Assembly: GCF_047730165.1 (NCBI RefSeq)
Contig: NZ_CP159834.1
Span: 2,604,001-2,668,000 of the forward strand
DNA: 64,000 bases
Reading direction: 5' to 3'
Origin: Patiriisocius sp047730165
Lineage (GTDB): Bacteria > Bacteroidota > Bacteroidia > Flavobacteriales > Flavobacteriaceae
The translations under genes were made by a program, and so were the position numbers. Shown one piece after another: positions 35,938 to 43,577 of this stretch. The notes beneath the pieces are model-generated. The model was not told where the DNA came from, ran no database searches, and worked only from the letters and a program-made list of their open reading frames with translations. The stretch's first letter is position 1, and every line of letters begins with the position of its first letter.

Positions 35938-36402
35938 TTACTTACCGCTTTTTTTATCTGGTGTTGCAGAGGCAGCTGTCGCAGCTGGCAAAACTGTTCC
36001 TTTAATTTTAAGAAGCATAGTTCCCTCACTTGCATTAGACGTTACTGTTACAGATTTAGTAAAAGCACCCACTCTATTGGTAGCATATTTTACTCCAATC
36101 TCTGCAGTTTCGCCTGGCATAATTGGCGCATCTGGTTTTGTAGGCACTGTACACCCACAACTTCCTTTTACACTTGTAATTACGATAGGAGCATTCCCTA
36201 CATTTTTAAACTTGAAAGAACGTACACCGTCTGCATTGTGCGCGATGGTTCCATAATCAAGTACAGGTGTTTCAAATTGAAGAATACCTTTTTCTTCATT
36301 TACCGCATCTTGTGCAAATAGTGAAGTACAAAAAAGAAAACTTGCCATAAAAAATACGTTGCGAAAAATGCGAGTTCCTTTTAATGTTGTTGTTGTTACC
36401 AT
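35938..36402 (-). CDS. DUF1573 secreted protein
   Basis: A 154-residue protein with a signal peptide (FFMASFLFCTSLFAQ) and one Ig-like DUF1573 domain: FETPVLDYGTIAHNADGVRSFKFKNVGNAPIVIT followed by the cysteine pair in VKGSCGCTVPT and PGETAEIGVKYAT. DUF1573 proteins are common in Bacteroidota and resemble ASPM/Hydin-type Ig domains. The function is unknown. The C-terminus is a short Ala/Thr/Lys tail. No lipobox is present. Confidence 0.87.
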   Translation of the reverse strand: MVTTTTLKGTRIFRNVFFMASFLFCTSLFAQDAVNEEKGILQFETPVLDYGTIAHNADGVRSFKFKNVGNAPIVITSVKGSCGCTVPTKPDAPIMPGETAEIGVKYATNRVGAFTKSVTVTSNASEGTMLLKIKGTVLPAATAASATPDKKSGK

Positions 36403-36558
36403 CTTGTTTTAATTTTAATTTAAATTAACAAATTAATTAGTGTGCAAACTTCGTGTAAAAATGAAGAACTCCGGTAACTTAAACGGATTAATGTGCTACT
36501 AGATTTTATTTATAGTGAGAATTAATAAAAAATCCATGTCCACAGTTTATGGATTCGC

Positions 36559-37461
36559 TTAATATTCTAATTGTCGCGAAATAAAGACTAATACTTTATT
36601 ATAATATGCCTCACCTCCTATTTCGCCTAGATTGAGATGTCCTGCTCCTTTTACTAGTTCGAAGCTTTTATTGCTGGAAGCAAGATTATTAAATAATTGC
36701 TCACCATATTGATATGCTATTCTTTCATCCTTATCACCGTGCGCTAGAAACATAGGTTGCTCAATACTCTTAACAGCGTTTTCTGGACTCACTCTTTTGG
36801 GATCAAAATCTGCTATGATTCCCGCACGTTGAATTACATAATCTGTTAAAAAACGGAGACCGATGCCCGCAGAAAATCTTTTTTGATAATCGTAAACAAT
36901 CTGTTCAAGATTAGTAAAGGTGCTTTCTACCACGCCAAATGCTATTCTCTCATCTTGCTCCATAGCTTGAATCGCAATTGCCCCGCCCATAGAACTACCC
37001 CAGACGCCTATTTTTAATGAAGGCGATCGTTGTTTAAGGAAGTTTACTAATAGCGAAATATCATCTTTCTCTTTATATCCATAGGTCGCATAAGAGCCAT
37101 CGCTATCTCCGTGAGCCCTATTGTCAATAGTTAAAGTGCTGTAACCATCTTGAGCTAGTTTTTGCGCTAATGGGAAAAAATGTTCTTTAGACCCTCCAAT
37201 TCCGTGAACTAAGATTATGATTGCTTTAGGCTTTACATAAACAGGTTTAAATAAAAAACCACGTAAAGAATCTACTTCATTTATCGCGATTGAAACAGGT
37301 TCGTAGTTTGAAGAAATACTGCCAGGGTCTATCTCTAAAAGTAGCCTTTTAGGTTTTAAAATAGCATAGGGCAACACATACGTCGCAGCAAGAAATACTG
37401 ACACACTTGCCAGCATTAATGTTATTATAGATTTTTTATAATACTCTTTTTTGAATTTCAT
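36559..37461 (-). CDS. Alpha/beta hydrolase
   Basis: A 300-residue serine hydrolase with one N-terminal hydrophobic segment (IITLMLASVSVFLAATYVLP) that may be a signal anchor. The fold shows the oxyanion loop VHGIGGSKEHFFPLA, the nucleophile elbow WGSSMGGAIA (serine in GSSMG), the acid region LAHGDKDERIAYQ and a catalytic histidine in GAGHLNLGEIG. Substrate not predictable; it may be an esterase or thioesterase. It is adjacent to the DUF4870 gene by 14 bases. Confidence 0.88.
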   Translation of the reverse strand: MKFKKEYYKKSIITLMLASVSVFLAATYVLPYAILKPKRLLLEIDPGSISSNYEPVSIAINEVDSLRGFLFKPVYVKPKAIIILVHGIGGSKEHFFPLAQKLAQDGYSTLTIDNRAHGDSDGSYATYGYKEKDDISLLVNFLKQRSPSLKIGVWGSSMGGAIAIQAMEQDERIAFGVVESTFTNLEQIVYDYQKRFSAGIGLRFLTDYVIQRAGIIADFDPKRVSPENAVKSIEQPMFLAHGDKDERIAYQYGEQLFNNLASSNKSFELVKGAGHLNLGEIGGEAYYNKVLVFISRQLEY

Positions 37462-37475
37462 TAAATATCTAATAT

Positions 37476-37838
37476 CTATTTAATAAACTCAATAGTACAG
37501 AACAAACTAGGTGATTCTCCTTTACTCGCCCTAACAGCATTTACAATAGGAAGTACAAAAGAAAGTACTCCAATAAAAATAAGTGTTAGAATCCCTAATC
37601 CGAAAGCAAAAATAAGAGGGATACTCAGTAATGCAGAAAGCAACATGGTAATCTGAAAATTAATAATCGATTTCCCGTGTTCATTCATATCTGCTATTTC
37701 GTCTTTCTTGGTAAGCCATATAATCAAAGGTATCACGAAGCCGCCAAAACCAGTTACATACGTAGTGAGCTGGCTTAGATGCGTTAACATCAATAATTGA
37801 GTATCTACTTTTTTGGCATTTTGAGTTAAGACTTCCAT
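37476..37838 (-). CDS. DUF4870 membrane protein
   Basis: A 120-residue small membrane protein of DUF4870. It shows LSQLTTYVTGFGGFVIPLIIWLTKKDE, then MNEHGKSIINFQITMLLSALLSIP and two hydrophobic stretches (LIFAFGLGILTLIFIGVLSFVLPIVNAVRA), giving about three transmembrane segments. No enzymatic motif. It lies upstream of the hydrolase, both on the minus strand, likely cotranscribed. Function unknown. Confidence 0.82.
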   Translation of the reverse strand: MEVLTQNAKKVDTQLLMLTHLSQLTTYVTGFGGFVIPLIIWLTKKDEIADMNEHGKSIINFQITMLLSALLSIPLIFAFGLGILTLIFIGVLSFVLPIVNAVRASKGESPSLFCTIEFIK

Positions 37839-37945
37839 TTTGATTGTTTTTTGATTGTTTTTTGATTGTGCTTATATGTAGTATAAAATTCAATTTTGTT
37901 ACATTTCAGAAGAAAGAAGCCCTCTGTTTTCGGCTAATTTTAATG

Positions 37946-37953
37946 TATTTTTG
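37946..37953 (+). promoter_or_regulatory. Candidate -7 box directly before mnmE
   Basis: TATTTTTG (TAnnTTTG) ends only four bases before the mnmE ATG, implying an essentially leaderless message if used. No exact TTG is found at -33. Confidence 0.35.
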
Positions 37954-37957
37954 CAGG

Positions 37958-39355
37958 ATGATTCAAGACACCATAGTAGCCCTTGCTACTCCCGCAGGCG
38001 CTGGAGCCATTGCTGTAATTAGACTTTCTGGAGACGAGGCTATTGCCCTTGCTTCTTCTATTTTTAGTTCGGTGTCAAAAAAACTTTTACACGAGCAGCC
38101 TACACACACGATTCACTTAGGCCATATAAAGGATGGCGCACGGATCGTTGATGAAGTACTTGCTTCTATTTTTAAAAACCCAAAAAGTTATACGGGAGAA
38201 GATGTGGTAGAAATCTCCTGTCACGGGAGTAATTATATACAACAAGAAATCATACAATTATGTCTTCGGAAAGGTGCTAGAATGGCCACTGCAGGCGAGT
38301 TTACCCTTCGGGCTTTTATTAATGGCAAAATGGACCTCAGTCAAGCCGAAGCGGTAGCAGACCTAATTGCTAGTGACTCTGAAGCCTCACACCAACTTGC
38401 CATCCAGCAAATGCGTGGTGGGTTTTCAAACGAAATAAAACAATTAAGGGAAGAGCTTTTAAATTTTGCCTCTTTAATAGAACTCGAACTAGATTTTGCA
38501 GAAGAAGATGTAGCATTTGCAAATCGTGACGAATTTCAAAAATTAATCACACGCATTACCCAGGTATTAAAAAGACTTATAGATTCTTTTGCCACAGGGA
38601 ACGTACTTAAGAACGGAATTCCTGTTGCCATCGTAGGAGAACCAAACGTGGGGAAATCTACTTTGCTCAATTCATTACTAAACGAAGAACGAGCCATCGT
38701 TAGTGACATCGCTGGAACCACCAGAGACACCATTGAAGATGAACTAAATATAGGAGGTATAGCGTTTCGCTTCATTGATACGGCTGGCATAAGAGACACA
38801 AGCGACACCATAGAAGGACTAGGTATAAAAAAGACGTTTGAGAAAATGGAGCAAGCCCAAGTGGTTTTGCTGCTCTTGAGCACCAAAGAATACGCAACCG
38901 CGGGCGTGAATTTTCAAATTGAAATTGAAAAAATAAAAAACAGGCATCCTCAAAAAACGCTTGTTGTAGTTGCTAATAAAATTGATGAAGTAGACACTCA
39001 GACTATTTCAGCCGTAAAAAATACCGTACTCCCACAAGGCACTGTTTTGATACCGCTATCTGCAAAAACGGGTGAAGGGGTTGAGTTGCTAAAATCTACC
39101 TTATTAAACTTTGTCAATACTGGCGCATTGCGTAACAATGATACGATTGTGACTAATTCTCGTCATTACGACGCCCTATTAAAGGCTTTAGAAGAAATTA
39201 TTAAAGTACAAGAAGGGATAGACATTAACTTGACTAGTGATTTAATGGCGATAGATATTAGGCAAGCGCTCTACCATTTTGGTGAGATTACAGGTGAAAT
39301 TACCAATGATGATTTACTAGGTAATATCTTTGCTAACTTCTGTATTGGGAAATAA
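37958..39355 (+). CDS. mnmE: tRNA modification GTPase MnmE
   Basis: The 465-residue GTPase modifies the wobble uridine of tRNAs with MnmG. The ATG at 37958 starts MIQDTIVALATPAGAGAIAVIRLSG, the family's N-terminal folate-binding domain. The open frame upstream to 37844 is not conserved-looking. The G domain shows GEPNVGKSTLLN, DTAGIR and NKID, and the protein ends in the required CIGK motif with the catalytic cysteine. Complete in every visible respect. Confidence 0.96.
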   Translation: MIQDTIVALATPAGAGAIAVIRLSGDEAIALASSIFSSVSKKLLHEQPTHTIHLGHIKDGARIVDEVLASIFKNPKSYTGEDVVEISCHGSNYIQQEIIQLCLRKGARMATAGEFTLRAFINGKMDLSQAEAVADLIASDSEASHQLAIQQMRGGFSNEIKQLREELLNFASLIELELDFAEEDVAFANRDEFQKLITRITQVLKRLIDSFATGNVLKNGIPVAIVGEPNVGKSTLLNSLLNEERAIVSDIAGTTRDTIEDELNIGGIAFRFIDTAGIRDTSDTIEGLGIKKTFEKMEQAQVVLLLLSTKEYATAGVNFQIEIEKIKNRHPQKTLVVVANKIDEVDTQTISAVKNTVLPQGTVLIPLSAKTGEGVELLKSTLLNFVNTGALRNNDTIVTNSRHYDALLKALEEIIKVQEGIDINLTSDLMAIDIRQALYHFGEITGEITNDDLLGNIFANFCIGK

Positions 39356-39367
39356 ATGCATAAAGCA

Positions 39368-39390
39368 TACTATAGTTTAACAAACTATTC
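39368..39390. terminator. Weak hairpin after mnmE
   Basis: ATAGTTT / AAACTAT (39372-39378 and 39382-39388) with a three-base loop. A short, A/T-only stem, so a weak terminator at best. Confidence 0.35.
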
Positions 39391-39533
39391 TACACATTTA
39401 CAGTAAATATATAAAAGGACTCGCTTTATTACCGTATCCTTTGAACCCAATTGTTCCTGTTTAATGTATACAGCAAATCCCATTTCCGTGTTATTCTCAG
39501 AAGTAGTAATATCCACTATTTCTGTGACTAATG

Positions 39534-40334
39534 TCACATAGCAAGTTCTTTGTAGATAATGTAGATACCCATTACTAAAACGAACCAACCAAAGGCGGTT
39601 TTAAGCTTTTTACCATCTATAAACTTATTGAGCCAGATCCCAATAAATATCCCAATTACGGAGATTGCCGTAAAGGATACTAAGAAAGGCCAATCAATCT
39701 CTAAATTCTGTACATCCCCTAGAAATCCAATGAGTGATTTTATAGCAATTATAAAAAGGGATGTCGCGACGGCTTTTTTCATGGGCAATTTTGCCAATAA
39801 CACCAAAGCAGGAATAATCAGAAACCCACCGCCTGCTCCAACGATACCCGTAATAATACCAACGACGAATCCTTCAATAACAATGAGTGGATAATTATAT
39901 TTGATTACTGTCGGTGCATCAGTTTTTTTGCGGTTATTGCGAATCATTGTAATCGATGCAAGGAGCATTATTATGGCAAAGAAGAGCATTATCGCCAGAT
40001 ACTTTGTAACCATAAAATCTCCAATCATAAATAACTCCTCGGGAATGGCAGGAATCAATAACGCCCTCGTGATATATACCGCAATTAAAGCTGGGATGGC
40101 AAAAATGATGGCTGTTTTAAAATCTACCATCCCCTTCATCATATTCTTAACAGCACCTACGAGTGAGGTTGTTCCCACTACAAACAAAGAATAGGCTGTT
40201 GCAACTACTGGATTTAATGCAAGTGCATATACTAGAATAGGCACGGTAAGAATAGAGCCACCGCCGCCTATCAAACCAAGAATTAGTCCAATCAACAGGG
40301 CACCTATGTATCCTAAAACTTCAACTATTTCCAT
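39534..40334 (-). CDS. TauE/SafE-family membrane transporter
   Basis: A 266-residue protein with about eight transmembrane segments in two related halves: GLIGGGGSILTVPILVYALALNPVVAT and VGAGGGFLIIPALVLLAKLPMKKAVATS are the duplicated TSUP/TauE motifs. The family exports sulfite or related organosulfur anions. It is third in a minus-strand group after DUF983 and a Crp/Fnr regulator. A GTAAC-N4-GTTAC palindrome lies 51-64 bases before its start, suggesting direct control by that regulator. Substrate inferred only from family. Confidence 0.9.
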   Translation of the reverse strand: MEIVEVLGYIGALLIGLILGLIGGGGSILTVPILVYALALNPVVATAYSLFVVGTTSLVGAVKNMMKGMVDFKTAIIFAIPALIAVYITRALLIPAIPEELFMIGDFMVTKYLAIMLFFAIIMLLASITMIRNNRKKTDAPTVIKYNYPLIVIEGFVVGIITGIVGAGGGFLIIPALVLLAKLPMKKAVATSLFIIAIKSLIGFLGDVQNLEIDWPFLVSFTAISVIGIFIGIWLNKFIDGKKLKTAFGWFVLVMGIYIIYKELAM

Positions 40335-40355
40335 TTGTAAAATAATTTATAGCCC

Positions 40356-40362
40356 CAATATA
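40356..40362 (-). promoter_or_regulatory. TATATTG box before tauE
   Basis: Minus-strand TATATTG, 29.5 bases from the centre of the upstream palindrome. The same box occurs at a similar distance before DUF983. Confidence 0.45.
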
Positions 40363-40384
40363 CAGGGCTGAATTGCGAAGGTTT

Positions 40385-40398
40385 GTAACCAATGTTAC
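40385..40398. promoter_or_regulatory. GTAAC-N4-GTTAC palindrome upstream of tauE
   Basis: GTAACCAATGTTAC (extended to TGTAAC...GTTACA). It overlaps the stop codon of the Crp/Fnr gene and precedes tauE. The shape fits a Crp/Fnr-family operator. Assignment to the neighbouring regulator is inference. Confidence 0.6.
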
Positions 40399-41021
40399 AG
40401 GACTTCAACAAAACTACGGTGTAGTACAATTGTCTTATTGTTTTCCATTTCTTTAAGGAGACGTGAGATCACTACACGGATCGTGTGAAGATCTGCAGCA
40501 ATTTCTTTATGTGGTTTATAGATGTGTTTACTATTTAATATTTGAATTTTATCTTGGAGATAATTCTCTAATCGCTCATCCAGGTTATTAAAGGCAATAT
40601 TATCTACACTCTCTAGTAAATCCATCATAAGGTTGTGGTAGCTCGCAAACACAAAGTTGCGCCACGTTTTATACTTACTATACCATTCTTCCTTGTTACT
40701 CACAGGAATCATCAATAGTTTAGATGCTGTTTCTGTGACCGCGTGAATTTCACTTTTAGTATTTCCCGTACAACAGGTCATCGTCATTGCGCACGTATCG
40801 CCTCTTTCCAGATGATACAGGAGTAGTTCGTCTCTATTCACATCCGGACGCATTATTTTAATACTTCCAGAAAGCAATAAAGGCATTGACTTTATATATT
40901 GACCAGGCTTCATTAAATCGTGTTCTTTTGGCACTTCCATAAAAGTAGCAACACCGTTAATTTCTTCCAAAAGTTCAGGCTCAAATAGGGAGCCATAGTA
41001 TTGTTTAAGTTCTTGGATCAT
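40395..41021 (-). CDS. Crp/Fnr-family transcriptional regulator
   Basis: A 208-residue regulator with an N-terminal cyclic-nucleotide-binding-like effector domain (LLLSGSIKIMRPDVNRDELLLYHLERGDTCAMTMTCC) and a C-terminal winged helix (PHKEIAADLHTIRVVISRLLKEMENNK), where TIRVVISRLL is the likely recognition helix. The CAMTMTCC segment places three cysteines in the effector domain, suggesting thiol/sulfur or redox sensing rather than cAMP binding; it lacks an N-terminal Fnr iron-sulfur motif. DUF983 precedes it by 2 bases and tauE follows. It may bind the two GTAAC-N4-GTTAC palindromes and so autoregulate the group. Confidence 0.9.
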   Translation of the reverse strand: MIQELKQYYGSLFEPELLEEINGVATFMEVPKEHDLMKPGQYIKSMPLLLSGSIKIMRPDVNRDELLLYHLERGDTCAMTMTCCTGNTKSEIHAVTETASKLLMIPVSNKEEWYSKYKTWRNFVFASYHNLMMDLLESVDNIAFNNLDERLENYLQDKIQILNSKHIYKPHKEIAADLHTIRVVISRLLKEMENNKTIVLHRSFVEVL

Positions 41022-41023
41022 TG

Positions 41024-41413
41024 TTAACTTTTTTTTGCAATTTCTGGATTGTACTTAAAAAAGAAGTGTGCCCATATTGCCTTAGATACTGCACCAATAT
41101 ACGGCATAGTAATTAATAGCACCCCTATAATGCTTAACAATATACCCGTTGGCCCAAAATCATACCCAAATATAAGAGTCAGCAGATAGGTTGCCACAGC
41201 AAAGGCGATACCTACACCATAAGAAACGTACATTGCACCCGTATAAAAAGCGGGTTCCATAGAATATTTTAAACCACATTTAGGGCAAGATTCTTTTACC
41301 TTATTCGCATTTGAAAGTTTATAAGGACTTGCTTCTAAAAATTTACCTTGGCGGCATTGTGGGCATTTTAAGAATAAGATGCTGTATAATTTCGGTTTCT
41401 TGAACCTGCTAAT
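41024..41413 (-). CDS. DUF983 zinc-ribbon membrane protein (apparent ATT start)
   Basis: The usual ATG (41260) starts a 78-residue truncated product, but the frame is open upstream and encodes the conserved N-terminal zinc ribbon: KPKLYSILFLKCPQCRQGKF, then CPKCGLKYSMEPAFYTGAMYVSYG. This matches the DUF983 pattern of CPxC ... CxxC ahead of two transmembrane helices. Between the zinc ribbon and the upstream stop there is no ATG, GTG or TTG, only ATT at 41413 (reading SRFKKPKLYS), ATA and ATC. ATT fits the expected family length of about 129 residues. Function unknown. Upstream it has the palindrome at 41451. Confidence 0.7.
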   Translation of the reverse strand: MSRFKKPKLYSILFLKCPQCRQGKFLEASPYKLSNANKVKESCPKCGLKYSMEPAFYTGAMYVSYGVGIAFAVATYLLTLIFGYDFGPTGILLSIIGVLLITMPYIGAVSKAIWAHFFFKYNPEIAKKS

Positions 41414-41438
41414 TTTTATACAACAATATAAAAATTAG
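41409..41438. repeat. 12-bp perfect inverted repeat over the DUF983 start
   Basis: CTAATTTTTATA-CAACAA-TATAAAAATTAG: perfect 12-bp arms with a six-base spacer. One arm contains the proposed ATT start codon and the spacer region carries the TATATTG box on the minus strand. It could be an operator or an RNA hairpin hiding the start. Confidence 0.8.
41424..41430 (-). promoter_or_regulatory. TATATTG box before DUF983
   Basis: Minus-strand TATATTG, 27.5 bases from the centre of the palindrome at 41451-41464 and about 11 bases before the proposed ATT start. Confidence 0.45.
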
Positions 41439-41450
41439 GTTTAGTATTTG

Positions 41451-41464
41451 GTAACAGATGTTAC
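41451..41464. promoter_or_regulatory. GTAAC-N4-GTTAC palindrome upstream of DUF983
   Basis: GTAACAGATGTTAC, with six-base arms GTAACA/TGTTAC around GA. It resembles the element upstream of tauE at 40385 and is placed as expected for a Crp/Fnr activator site. Confidence 0.65.
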
Positions 41465-41885
41465 ATTACTTTCTCCCATTAATTTTTAAGGGAGTCTCTA
41501 ATGTCAGAATTAAATTAAGGGGAGGTATACCAAAATAAGAAAGACGTTTTTCTTCGCAAGCTCTCATTTAAGGAAATTAATTCCTTCAATGCACATAATA
41601 ATAACCTACTGGTAATTCTTTGTTTTTTCAAATAGCCTTACCCTATTACAGGGGTACTAACAAACTACAAAAAAGATAGTTAAACTTTTTGAAGGTTATA
41701 CGCTCTTGATAAAAGATGAGAGTGAAACTTTAGAGTGTTTAGGTATTAAAGAGCGTGAACTAAGACAGGTTCTTTCTATTGAGTTCTACAAAAGTCCTAA
41801 CCACAAAGGACAAAGAGATTATTGGATAATAATACACTAAATTTATAAACTAAATAGATCTAAATAATTTAGGAAACATAATAAA
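41465..41885. other. Intergenic gap with a possible gene remnant
   Basis: 421 bases between divergent DUF983 and the GMC gene. It contains small palindromes AAGGAA-N5-TTCCTT (41570-41586) and a TACCC ... GGGGTA hairpin (near 41640-41657), and an open, coding-like but startless segment at 41661-41840 (see separate entry). No clear promoter for the GMC gene. Confidence 0.5.
41661..41840 (+). pseudogene. Unrecognised coding-like fragment (possible gene remnant)
   Basis: A 59-codon open segment ending in TAA reads IVKLFEGYTLLIKDESETLE, then CLGIKERELRQVLSIEFYKS and PNHKGQRDYWIIIH. The composition looks protein-like, with amphipathic helices and strands, but no ATG is present after the upstream TAA at 41658; the only candidate start is TTG 41706. 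I do not recognise the family. It could be the 3' end of a lost gene or a small protein starting at TTG. Confidence 0.35.
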
Positions 41886-43454
41886 ATGGAATACGATTAC
41901 ATTATTGTTGGCAGTGGTTTTGGAGGATCTGTAAGCGCTCATAGATTATCACAAAAGGGATATAAAGTACTCGTTGTTGAAAAAGGTAAATGGTACGAGG
42001 CTAATGACTTTCCTAAAACCAATTGGAATTTTAAAAAGTGGTTATGGATTCCCTATCTACGATTTTTCGGGATTATGAAACTCACCATTTTTAGACATAT
42101 TGCTATCATCTCTGGAACTGGCGTTGGCGGCGGTTCTTTAGTATATGCTAACACATTACCAACACCTAAAACTACTTTCTTTAATTCTGGAAGTTGGAAA
42201 GATTTAAATGATTGGGAAACTGAATTGAAGCCTTATTATGACGAAGCATTGCGGATGCTTGGAGCTGTGAAAAATCCAAAGTTATTTGATGGAGACTTAG
42301 TGCTTAAAAAAGTAGCGGAAAATTTAGAAATTAAGGAAAAATTTGAAGCCACTAGGGTTGCCGTCTTTTTTGACGAATCCGGAAAAACAGTCAAAGACCC
42401 ATATTTCAATGGAGAAGGGCCGGATCGTTCTGGCTGTACCTTTTGTGGAGCCTGCATGACGGGTTGCAGGTATAATGCAAAAAACACGCTAGATAAAAAC
42501 TACCTGTATCTCGCTCAAAAAAATGGCGCAGAAATTCTAGCTGAACATGAAGTATATGATGTAGCACCCATAGATAACGCTGATGGCATCAAAGGCTATG
42601 AAGTTTCAATGAAAAAGAGTACAAGAATATTTGGAAAGCATCAAAAAATTAAAGCGAAGGGGGTCATTTTTTCTGGTGGTGTTTTAGGCACCGTAAAATT
42701 ATTACTCAAACTTAAATTAAAGTCATTACCTAATCTATCAAATAAGCTTGGTGAAGATATCCGTAGTAATAATGAGACCTTAATAAGTGTTTCTGGACTA
42801 GAGAAAGATAAAAACCTTTCAAAAGGTATTGCCATTGGTAGCATTCTTGACACTGATGAAAATAGCCATCTAGAAATTTGCAGGTATGGAGAAGGTTCTG
42901 ATGCGTGGAAGCTAGCACATTTACCTTATGTAACTGGTTCCAATGTTTTTTCTCGATTATTAAAAACGTTTCTTAAACTCTTAAAAAACCCAGTTGATTA
43001 TTTTAAAATATATTTTGTGAATGGTTGGGCAAAAAACACCGTGGTGCTTCTTTTTATGCAAACGCTTGACAGTACCTTAAAATTTAAGAGAAATATTTTC
43101 GGACAGATGACCTCGACGGTTAGCACTGGAAAAGCTCCCACCCCATTCATCCCAGAATCTATAAAATTAGTAAAAGAGTACAGTAAGGCCATAAAAGGAG
43201 TGAGTACTTCTTTCGCATTAGAGACCTTAGCTGGTATTCCCTCAACTGCTCATATCTTGGGAGGGGCTGTGATGGGAGCAGATAGCACCACGGGAGTGAT
43301 TGATAAAAACAATAAAGTTTTCGGTTATGAAAATATGTTTATCATAGATGGCGCTATGATATCTGCAAATCCTGGGGTGAATCCATCATTAACGATAACT
43401 GCCATTGCAGAAAGAGCGATGGATCAAATTATTGATAAAAATCTCAATTCCTAA
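41886..43454 (+). CDS. GMC-type oxidoreductase, cholesterol-oxidase-like
   Basis: A 522-residue FAD-dependent oxidoreductase of the GMC class. The N-terminal Rossmann loop is IIVGSGFGGSVSAHRLSQKG, followed by the GTGVGGGSLVYANTL flavin motif. The C-terminal half carries the conserved late FAD-binding region VFGYENMFIIDGAMISANPGVNPSLTITAIAERAM. A four-cysteine cluster CTFCGACMTGC near base 42436 matches the cluster found in ChoD-like members of this family. Probable substrate is a sterol or other alcohol, with the product a ketone. It is monocistronic; no signal peptide, so cytosolic. Confidence 0.88.
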   Translation: MEYDYIIVGSGFGGSVSAHRLSQKGYKVLVVEKGKWYEANDFPKTNWNFKKWLWIPYLRFFGIMKLTIFRHIAIISGTGVGGGSLVYANTLPTPKTTFFNSGSWKDLNDWETELKPYYDEALRMLGAVKNPKLFDGDLVLKKVAENLEIKEKFEATRVAVFFDESGKTVKDPYFNGEGPDRSGCTFCGACMTGCRYNAKNTLDKNYLYLAQKNGAEILAEHEVYDVAPIDNADGIKGYEVSMKKSTRIFGKHQKIKAKGVIFSGGVLGTVKLLLKLKLKSLPNLSNKLGEDIRSNNETLISVSGLEKDKNLSKGIAIGSILDTDENSHLEICRYGEGSDAWKLAHLPYVTGSNVFSRLLKTFLKLLKNPVDYFKIYFVNGWAKNTVVLLFMQTLDSTLKFKRNIFGQMTSTVSTGKAPTPFIPESIKLVKEYSKAIKGVSTSFALETLAGIPSTAHILGGAVMGADSTTGVIDKNNKVFGYENMFIIDGAMISANPGVNPSLTITAIAERAMDQIIDKNLNS

Positions 43455-43577
43455 CTACACCTAATTAAATCTAGAGATCCAAAAGACTTCATCTAATTGA
43501 TGGTTAATTTGAAATGAAGTTTTGTTCAAAAACAATCGTATCTTTAATCACTCTATTATTGTTAGGTAAATAAAACC

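Noticed and set aside
35935..36321. Plus-strand 128-codon ORF opposite DUF1573
   Set aside because: It reads antisense through the DUF1573 gene and is rich in Cys/Ser/Arg runs typical of a shadow frame; the minus-strand gene has a signal peptide and a known domain.
39385..39588. 67-codon minus-strand ORF between mnmE and tauE
   Set aside because: It overlaps the tauE 3' end by 55 bases in another frame, has no recognisable family and lacks a start with supporting signals. It could be real but there is no positive evidence.
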